This document shows positions 1-5,277 of a stretch of DNA of 6,362 bases, one piece after another. The position numbers were made by a program, and so were the translations under genes. Source of the DNA: Nitrospinota bacterium (GTDB lineage: Bacteria > UBA8248); the NCBI GenBank assembly GCA_003506735.1, contig DNYS01000269.1:1-6362 (forward strand). The letters are read 5' to 3'. Numbering within the stretch: position 1 is the first letter of the stretch; the number at the start of each line of letters is the position of its first letter. The notes under the pieces are model-generated. The model worked only from the letters and a program-made list of their open reading frames with translations. It did not search any database and had not been told where the DNA came from.

Positions 1-47
1 CTGTTTCGCTGCATAATGTGGGTAAAAGGCAGGTGATTCATTATTCA

Positions 48-56
48 TGATATGTT
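48..56 (+). promoter_or_regulatory. Possible extended -10 promoter element upstream of the DinB-like gene
   Basis: The sequence TGATATGTT has the TGn extension followed by TATGTT, which matches four of six bases of the sigma-70 -10 consensus. Transcription would start near position 63 and leave a leader of about 45 nt before the ATG at 109. No good -35 hexamer lies 16-18 bp upstream, which an extended -10 promoter can tolerate. A 7-bp direct repeat (ATTCATT/ATTCATG, 36-49) sits just upstream and overlaps it. This rests on a motif match in AT-rich DNA only and is weak. Confidence 0.22.
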
Positions 57-96
57 TAGCCTCACCACGGCAATGCTTCATTCGTCAATTAATGAT

Positions 97-101
97 AGGA
101 G
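97..101 (+). promoter_or_regulatory. Ribosome binding site that sets the DinB-like start
   Basis: AGGAG lies 7 nt before the ATG at 109 and 4 nt before the ATG at 106. The frame is also open from an ATG at 52, but that ATG has no purine-rich sequence in front of it. This site therefore places the true start at 109 (or 106) and removes about 19 residues from the longest open frame. Confidence 0.7.
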
Positions 102-108
102 TGGGATG

Positions 109-663
109 ATGTCTTCCGAGGAAATGTTCGACACCGTCTTAGAATCCGCGATGAACGACCGGCGGGAGCTTATTCGATTCCTGGGCCAGTTTAGTGACCG
201 GCAGGCCCAGTGGGAGCCTCCGGACGGAGAATGGTCCATCGCACAGGGGATTGAGCACATCCTCCTCACGGACGGATACGCCCGGGGAACGCTCCTCAAA
301 ACGCTTCAAGAGGCGGAGAAGTTGGATCGATGGAATAACGCGCCGGAGAACCCCCAAAAATTGACCTCCGCACAGCTCAGGCGGCGCGAGCAGGGCGCCG
401 TCCCGTCGCCCGATTACCTTCTTCCTGTCAAGGGCCGCCTCCTCTCGGAAATGGTGCACGCCCTCATGCCCTCGCGAGAGGAGACCGCCGCCGCCTTGCG
501 CCCTTATCGATCCAGGAACCTGGAGTCTCTGCTCCCGCCCAGTACGCGGTACGGCGATCTGAACGTTTACGACCGCATGGCCTATATGGGAATTCACGAC
601 GCGCTTCATCATGAGCAGATGGAGCGCGTGACGAAAGCGGAAGGGTTTCCACAGGCGAATTGA
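109..663 (+). CDS. DinB-like (DinB_2 / YfiT-type) four-helix-bundle protein
   Basis: This 184-residue protein fits the DinB/YfiT-like superfamily of small soluble four-helix bundles that often bind a metal ion through three histidines. The family hallmarks are visible: a first helix, then the Trp-Ser motif EWSIAQGIEHI around residues 41-51 with His50, and a last helix containing HDALHHEQM (residues 163-171), which gives the HxxxH pair His163 and His167 plus His168. All three expected metal ligands are therefore present. The middle (about 80-130) is charged and proline-containing and probably forms loops and the second and third helices. Family members include thiol-dependent transferases of low-molecular-weight-thiol metabolism and DNA-damage-inducible proteins of unknown role; nothing here selects among these. 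The start at 109 is chosen because of AGGAG at 97-101; an in-frame ATG at 52 has no such signal. The gene stands alone and converges on the ABC operon, so no functional link is implied. There is no signal peptide or membrane segment, so it should be cytoplasmic. Confidence 0.85.
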   Translation: MSSEEMFDTVLESAMNDRRELIRFLGQFSDRQAQWEPPDGEWSIAQGIEHILLTDGYARGTLLKTLQEAEKLDRWNNAPENPQKLTSAQLRRREQGAVPSPDYLLPVKGRLLSEMVHALMPSREETAAALRPYRSRNLESLLPPSTRYGDLNVYDRMAYMGIHDALHHEQMERVTKAEGFPQAN

Positions 664-807
664 TTCCGCGGAGAAGCGATTCGCCCTGGGCGCGGATTCA
701 AAACACGATTTCAGACCATGGCCAGAACCGGCCGCATTCGGCGCATAGGCATGAATCCATTTTTGGAAAATTTCCGCAAATTCCTAGATCCCCCCTCCCC
801 CGGGCGC

Positions 808-836
808 AAGTTTTCCTTGGCCGCCGAGGGAAACTT
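808..836 (+). other. Strong 13-bp hairpin, possible terminator or 3'-end structure of the DinB-like transcript
   Basis: Bases 808-820 pair with 824-836 around a CCG loop, giving an uninterrupted 13-bp stem in RNA. Two of the pairs (814/830 and 818/826) are G-U in a + strand transcript but would be A-C mismatches in a - strand transcript. The structure therefore suits an RNA read from the DinB-like gene, whose stop lies 144 nt upstream. Only three T residues close the stem on the 3' side, so it is not a classical Rho-independent terminator. It could be a 3'-end-protecting stem, a weak terminator or chance. Confidence 0.35.
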
Positions 837-860
837 TCCCCTCAGAGAGTGAAACAAAGG

Positions 861-881
861 GCCTTTAATTGAATTGGAGGC
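861..881 (+). other. Second short hairpin in the convergent gap
   Basis: Bases 861-869 pair with 873-881 around a TGA loop. The pairs include two G-U (865/877 and 866/876), so as with the neighbouring stem they hold only in a + strand RNA. No U-tract follows. It is AU-rich in the middle and weaker than the stem at 808-836. Its role is unknown. Confidence 0.22.
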
Positions 882-944
882 AACAGGAAATTCGCGGTGA
901 TTCGAGGTCCAAGCCCGGGCGCGGAAACTACCCCGCCCTCACGG

Positions 945-2792
945 CTAGCTCTCGGCTTTTTTCTTCTCCAACAGCAACGCCTTCGGAGATTCGGGAAGGT
1001 TGGGCCCGACCAGAGCCTTTCTCACCCGGAGAACCTTTCCGTCCTTCCCAATGCGGATATAGAGGGTATCTTTCGTCCCGCCCCCGGCAAAGGTAATGGG
1101 ACCGAGCTTCTTTCCGTCCTTGTTCTCAATCAGGATCGTCGCCCGGAATTTTTTAAAATCATATCCTGTCGCGGCCTTGGCTTCTCCGTCATGCTCCAAC
1201 TCCTTGAGCATCGTAATGAGGCTCCCCACCGCGCTGCCGTTTCCCTTCTCGCCCGCAGGTTTTTTGACAATCCATTCCTCACCGCTGCGCTGGAGAATCA
1301 CCTCGCCGCTGGGGAACGTCGCCGTCACCTTGACGATATCCTCGTCCTTATCGAACTTCGTTAAACGACGGTCGCTGAGGTAGAAACTGGTGCGGAAAAT
1401 CTTGCCAAAATCCTTCTTGCTGAAGGCGAAAAGCCGTTTCGTTTCGTCCAGGCGGCCGTAGGATTTCTCATCGTCCACCAAAGCACCGAGAAGAATCGTT
1501 TTTTTCACCTCGGGGCCGTCTTTTTTCTTTTTGATCCAAATGCTCACCCGCTGGGAAGTTTTGGGCCCCAACTTGTATTTCTTGAGATCTTTCCCCGGCT
1601 CATCCACGAACTCGACCGCGTTCGACCACTTGATGTCCCAGAGCACATCGTCGATATGCTTGTGCCTGCCGGTCATCTTGACCTTCTTTCCCCCGGCGCC
1701 CGTTACCTCCATATTCCATTTTTTCTTCGCTATGCGGAGGATATCGATTGATTCGGAGGAGATGTCCAGCCTCAGGCGGGTAATGTGGTCCACGTCGTAA
1801 TCGACGATTCCCTTTTTCCGCAGCTTAAACGGTTCGCGGGGTAAATCCTTGATGACGTTTCCGCCGATGAGTATCACCGGCCCGCCCGAAATCTTCCGGG
1901 CGTAGAAAAGGACCTGCTTTGTTTTTTTGCCCCTTGGCCCTTTCACTTCTTCCGTTGTCGTCTTCCCGAGATGAATTCCGTCTCCCTTTTTGCCCTTCTT
2001 GTCCGTAAAGATGCGCACGGTGTATCCCGGTTTGTCGAGACCGTACTTGGAAAGGTCCTTGGGGTCCTCTTCGATGAAACGGACAACCTTCTTCCACCTG
2101 AGAGTGGATACGATGCCTTCGGTCTCCGTCGAGTCGGCGATATCCTTTACCGGGGCGATCATTTCCCATTTTTCCTTGCCCTTGCGGATGACCGTAAAAG
2201 ACACCTGCTCGCGGGGTTCGACCACGATGCGCTGGGCATCATCGGGGAGGATAGGAACAATGCTGCGGTCCCGAAGCTCAAAAACGGGTCTGTTGATTTG
2301 ATTGATGTCGTCGATTTTCAGTAAAAATACGGAGGTTTTATTGCTTTTCAGGGAAGCGTACCGAAACTCGCGGGTGGGCGTGCGGTCGCCGATCTGAACG
2401 ACGACGGCTCTCTTCGACTTGAGGCCGAAAGTAACGGTCATGTGCGGCTTATCGAGGCCGAACTCGGAGATGTCCGTGACTTTGCCGATGCGCCGGTAGG
2501 GCTTGAGATCCACCGCCGCCTGGATGACGACTTTTTGCCCATCCCCATCCATCAGGGCATCGACCGGCTTGACGAAGCGCCATGTTTTTTCGGCCCGGAT
2601 GATCTGGAACGGCTCCTTTTTCCGCTGGAGAGAGAGCCGAATCAGGCGCTTCTCGTCGATTCCCTTGAGAATCTTGGCCTTGCGCTCCTTCTCGACCTTT
2701 TTCTCGCCCGCCCACTTCACGTCGTAGAAATAGTAGGCCCCGGCGCCTATGGCCAGCACGAGCAGGAGTATGAGATTTTTCTTTGGGTTCAC
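945..2792 (-). CDS. DUF4340 domain protein, membrane-anchored, last gene of a Gld-like ABC transporter operon
   Basis: A protein of 615 residues with one N-terminal membrane helix (about 7-23) preceded by lysines, so the rest should lie outside the cytoplasm. DUF4340 proteins are regularly encoded next to GldA/GldF/GldG-like ABC transporters and are thought to be accessory parts; their biochemical role is unknown. The signature block of Trp, a short beta strand, Pro, a helix, then Tyr-Gly-Leu-Asp-Lys-Pro and a strand is visible as WRFVKP...FGLDKP (71-116) and again as WEMIAP...YGLDKP (209-255). Weaker copies follow at about 334-465 (KWNMEV...KYKLGP) and 485-600 (EWIVKKP...GYDFKK), so the protein looks like four tandem units. 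Lysine is very abundant (about 90 by hand count, near 15%). It starts with GTG in a GTGA overlap with the stop of the GldG-family gene; the only upstream purine stretch is a weak GAAGAAG, so translation is probably coupled. The gene ends with TAG at 945-947. The DUF4340 call is firm; the function is not known. Confidence 0.88.
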   Translation of the reverse strand: MNPKKNLILLLVLAIGAGAYYFYDVKWAGEKKVEKERKAKILKGIDEKRLIRLSLQRKKEPFQIIRAEKTWRFVKPVDALMDGDGQKVVIQAAVDLKPYRRIGKVTDISEFGLDKPHMTVTFGLKSKRAVVVQIGDRTPTREFRYASLKSNKTSVFLLKIDDINQINRPVFELRDRSIVPILPDDAQRIVVEPREQVSFTVIRKGKEKWEMIAPVKDIADSTETEGIVSTLRWKKVVRFIEEDPKDLSKYGLDKPGYTVRIFTDKKGKKGDGIHLGKTTTEEVKGPRGKKTKQVLFYARKISGGPVILIGGNVIKDLPREPFKLRKKGIVDYDVDHITRLRLDISSESIDILRIAKKKWNMEVTGAGGKKVKMTGRHKHIDDVLWDIKWSNAVEFVDEPGKDLKKYKLGPKTSQRVSIWIKKKKDGPEVKKTILLGALVDDEKSYGRLDETKRLFAFSKKDFGKIFRTSFYLSDRRLTKFDKDEDIVKVTATFPSGEVILQRSGEEWIVKKPAGEKGNGSAVGSLITMLKELEHDGEAKAATGYDFKKFRATILIENKDGKKLGPITFAGGGTKDTLYIRIGKDGKVLRVRKALVGPNLPESPKALLLEKKKAES

Positions 2793-4495
2793 CGCAATTG
2801 TCTTCTTCGAATGTAAACGGCGGCACCGGCAAAAATTGCGAACAGAGGCATCAGCCCAACGGTGAGAAGCATAACGAAAGCGCTCTGCCCGCCAGTCAGG
2901 ATGAGCGGATCGCCGACCCGCTGCTTCGGCCGAATCGTGACGAGCGCCTCCTCGCCGCTCAGCCAGTTCACCGAGTTAAACACCAGATTACCATTGCCCT
3001 GGGACCCGATGAAGGCGTCGCTCGCAAAATCGGCATCGCCGAACACCACGATCCGGGCCTCGCTCGAATCCTTTTTGGAGGCTTTTTTTCCGCCGCCCGC
3101 CCCGTCTTTCTTGGCGTTTTTAGCTCCCTTCGGGAGGAATTTCTTGAGATTGATCGTCACCGCCGCGCCCAATGGAACGGGACCGTCTTTTTTCGTCTTG
3201 GGATCGTAGGAAACTTGTTTGTCACTGATCTCGATGCTGCTCACCGTAAAACTTCCCGGGCCCGTCTTGGCCAGCATCTCGGAGCTGATGCCCTTTTTGG
3301 GGAGGTTTTTGGCCGAGACCCGCCGGGCGGTGGGAAACATCGTCGCCATCCCGCGCATTCGGCGGGTGATATCGTGAATTCCGTATAGGGAGACGAACGG
3401 CGTGAGTTCGTTTCCGCCCACCAGGGCGAACTGAACCGCCCGTGGGTCGATGACAAACGATTCGGGCAAGGCGAAGCCGTACTTTTTAAGCAGATCGATC
3501 AGGCGGCCCTGCGGCGATTCGGGTTCGAGGAGAACCAGCATCCGCCCCCCGCGGTTTAGGTAAGCCTCGATAAAACCGGCCTCCGCCTTTTCGATGTCTT
3601 TTCTCGGGGCTGCGACGACCAGGAGATTCGCGTCATCGGGCACCCCCTTCTTGCGAAGGAGAAATAACTCATCCACCTTGTAGTTGTCCGAGCGCATTCC
3701 CCCGGCGAGGGTGGCCATCACCGTCCTGCCCCGGCCGATATGCAGCCGCTCGCCATGCCCGGTCAGGAAATAAACCACTTTCTGGTCGGTCTGGGTGGTT
3801 TTCAAAATCGCGTTCGCGATGGAGTTTTCCGAGAGATCGAAAAATTTCTCGGAACGGAAGGTCTTGGGCTTTTTCTTCGGTTTGGATTTCGAGCCTCCGA
3901 CGGGAGCGGGTTTCGCGGCCCCCTTCTTCTTCCCGAAATGGTGGACGACAACGATCGTCCCGTAGCCATCGACTTCGTATTTCTTGGCCGTCCTCGGCGA
4001 GGCGTCCAGATCGACAAAGCGGAATTTCACCATCTTCGAGCGGCGGGTGTACTGCTCGAGAATATCCTTGACCCCCGGAGTTTGGGATTTCCGGGTAAAA
4101 GAAAGAATTTCGATACTTTTCTTTTCCTCGTCGAGCTTGGCCAGGATGCTCAGGGTCTTTGGGGAGAGGCTGAAAAATTTTCCCGGCGTCAGGTCCCACC
4201 TGTAATTATGCTTGACCGACACCATCTCGACGACGGCGATAATTCCGACCACGATGACGATCATCCCCGCCACCTGGAAACCCGTCCGCGTCGATTTTCG
4301 CTGAACTCCTTCCCGCAGGTCCTGCCGTGACTCCCACAGGCCAAAGGCCAAGGTCAACACCCCCAGGCCAATGGCGGCATAGCCCCAGAGGGACATGCCA
4401 TCGAACTGATCGCGGCCGACCCAGGCCAGAAGTCCCAAAAGGAGCAAGACCACGCCGGCGAGTATGCTGTAAAGATTGAGGTTGCGGTATTCCAC
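2789..4495 (-). CDS. GldG-family ABC transporter auxiliary protein
   Basis: A protein of 568 residues resembling GldG, the auxiliary subunit that works with an ABC-2 permease in the inner membrane. Three N-terminal membrane helices are visible (about 9-27, 36-54, 74-92) and one near the C-terminus (about 537-562), followed by a basic end IRRRQLR. Just after the third helix comes the family motif NYRWDLTPGKFFSLSPKT (97-114). The large domain between helices 3 and 4 carries YFLTGHGE (242-249) and VVFGDADFASDAF (483-495), both typical of this family, whose fold is related to the GIFT domain of intraflagellar transport proteins. Two lysine-rich low-complexity stretches interrupt the domain (about 189-211 and 451-476). 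Simple GldG proteins have one N-terminal helix; the two additional ones match a longer variant seen in other phyla. The frame is open to a GTG at 4513, but that lacks a ribosome site; GGAGGGG at 4505-4511 favours the GTG at 4495, 5 nt after the permease stop. Its stop overlaps the next start by 4 nt. The substrate is unknown. Confidence 0.88.
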   Translation of the reverse strand: MEYRNLNLYSILAGVVLLLLGLLAWVGRDQFDGMSLWGYAAIGLGVLTLAFGLWESRQDLREGVQRKSTRTGFQVAGMIVIVVGIIAVVEMVSVKHNYRWDLTPGKFFSLSPKTLSILAKLDEEKKSIEILSFTRKSQTPGVKDILEQYTRRSKMVKFRFVDLDASPRTAKKYEVDGYGTIVVVHHFGKKKGAAKPAPVGGSKSKPKKKPKTFRSEKFFDLSENSIANAILKTTQTDQKVVYFLTGHGERLHIGRGRTVMATLAGGMRSDNYKVDELFLLRKKGVPDDANLLVVAAPRKDIEKAEAGFIEAYLNRGGRMLVLLEPESPQGRLIDLLKKYGFALPESFVIDPRAVQFALVGGNELTPFVSLYGIHDITRRMRGMATMFPTARRVSAKNLPKKGISSEMLAKTGPGSFTVSSIEISDKQVSYDPKTKKDGPVPLGAAVTINLKKFLPKGAKNAKKDGAGGGKKASKKDSSEARIVVFGDADFASDAFIGSQGNGNLVFNSVNWLSGEEALVTIRPKQRVGDPLILTGGQSAFVMLLTVGLMPLFAIFAGAAVYIRRRQLR

Positions 4496-4500
4496 GGCGC

Positions 4501-5277
4501 CTATCCCCTCCACCTGTAGAATTCAAGCGAGCGCATCGCCAGGAACAGGCACAATATATTCACGTTCACCAGAAAAATAACGTCGCGCGTGTCGATGATC
4601 CCCTGGATGAAGGAGCGGAGATGAACCCCGATCGACATATGGCGCAACAGGGCGGCGACGGGCGGGCTCGCCGAGACGGCGAGAAAATCCAGGATAAAGC
4701 TCCCCAGCAGGATCACGAAGGCGATCATGGCCGCGACAATCTGGTTCGATGTGAGGGAGCTGCAAAACAAACCCACCGACAGGAAGGCGCTCCCCATGAG
4801 GAATATCCCGAGGTAGCCCGCCCCCACCACGCCCCAATCGAGGGACACGAACGCGCTTAAAATCAACGGATAGACGAACGTGGTCGCGATCATGATCAGA
4901 TACATCATCAGGGCGGCCAGATATTTCCCCAACAGCATCTCCCCGTCGCGCAGGGGAAAGGTCAGGAGCAGCTCCATGGTGCCCTGTTTTTTCTCCTCGC
5001 TGAAGAGGCGCATGGTCAACAAGGGGGTGATGAACAAAAGAACGATTGTGATGCTCGAGAACACGGGCCCCAATATGGCCGAGGTGGGCGTCAAATTATA
5101 CTGGGCCGCCGCGCGAGGGTTTCTCATGAGCTGCATCGAGATGATTGAGTAGTTGACAAACGAGCCGGAATAGAAAAACCCCAAAATACCCGACCAGGCA
5201 GCGAGAATGACATAGGCAATGGGCGAGAAGAAGAAGGAGGTCATTTCCCTTTTGGATATGAGCCAAATATTACGCAT
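4501..5277 (-). CDS. ABC-2 type permease, GldF-like
   Basis: A 258-residue inner-membrane permease with six predicted membrane helices (about 18-38, 68-90, 117-140, 148-172, 178-200, 232-250), the usual number and length for GldF-like ABC-2 permeases. The most diagnostic stretch is SEEKKQGTMELLLTFPL (93-109) between helices 2 and 3, the conserved cytoplasmic segment EE-K-GT-ELLL-P that follows the second helix in this family. The end (RSFIQGIIDTRDVIFLVNVN, 221-240, then helix 6) also fits: a short loop with Gly-Ile-Ile-Asp before the last helix. It should pair with the ATPase upstream to form the membrane pore. The frame is open up to 5487, but those first 70 residues are an Arg-rich misread of the ATPase gene in another frame. 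The ATG at 5277 has AGGAGG 6 nt upstream and begins with the family-like MRNIWLISKREM. It overlaps the ATPase stop by 8 nt (ATGCGTAA), so translation is likely coupled. The transported substrate cannot be told. Confidence 0.92.
   Translation of the reverse strand: MRNIWLISKREMTSFFFSPIAYVILAAWSGILGFFYSGSFVNYSIISMQLMRNPRAAAQYNLTPTSAILGPVFSSITIVLLFITPLLTMRLFSEEKKQGTMELLLTFPLRDGEMLLGKYLAALMMYLIMIATTFVYPLILSAFVSLDWGVVGAGYLGIFLMGSAFLSVGLFCSSLTSNQIVAAMIAFVILLGSFILDFLAVSASPPVAALLRHMSIGVHLRSFIQGIIDTRDVIFLVNVNILCLFLAMRSLEFYRWRG
4505..4511 (-). promoter_or_regulatory. Ribosome binding site that sets the GldG-family start
   Basis: On the - strand GGAGGGG lies inside the last codons of the permease gene and 9 nt before the GTG at 4495. 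The alternative GTG at 4513 overlaps the site itself and has no purine-rich stretch upstream. The site makes 4495 the better start and means ribosomes finishing the permease gene end on top of it. Confidence 0.6.

Larger units (their letters stand above)
664..944. other. Convergent intergenic region without a convincing gene
   Basis: This 281-bp gap separates the ends of two convergent transcription units. Short open frames cross it, but they begin at TTG or GTG without a ribosome binding site and encode Arg/Pro/Ser-rich peptides typical of chance translation. It holds several inverted repeats: TCCGCG (665-670) with CGCGGA (691-696), the 13-bp stem at 808-836, the stem at 861-881, and a GC-rich pair GGGCG (917-921) with CGCCC (934-938) close to the stop codon of the DUF4340 gene. 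None is followed by a run of T on the relevant strand, so no canonical intrinsic terminator can be assigned. A C-rich run lies at 790-801. Confidence 0.6.

Noticed and set aside
12..17. CATAAT as a -10 box
   Set aside because: Its -35 element would lie outside the window, so it cannot be judged.
52..108. Longer start of the DinB-like gene at the ATG at 52
   Set aside because: There is no purine-rich site before it, while AGGAG is well placed for the ATG at 109; the extra residues do not look like the family's first helix.
790..801. C-rich run as a G-quadruplex on the - strand
   Set aside because: Only two long G runs are present; four closely spaced runs are needed.
660..872. Small open frame of 70 codons in the convergent gap
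   Set aside because: It starts at a TTG overlapping the DinB-like stop without a ribosome site, and its Arg/Pro/Ser/His-rich peptide resembles random translation.
913..938. GC-rich inverted repeat just after the DUF4340 stop as an intrinsic terminator
   Set aside because: The stem is short with a bulge, and no T run follows on the - strand.
2783..3388. Open frame of 201 codons on the + strand opposite the GldG-family gene
   Set aside because: It lies wholly antisense to a gene with clear family motifs, is rich in Arg, His and Pro, shows no domain and has no ribosome site. It is a mirror of the codon bias on the other strand.
3740..4330. Open frame of 196 codons on the + strand
   Set aside because: It is also antisense to the GldG-family gene, with no recognisable motif and no start signal.
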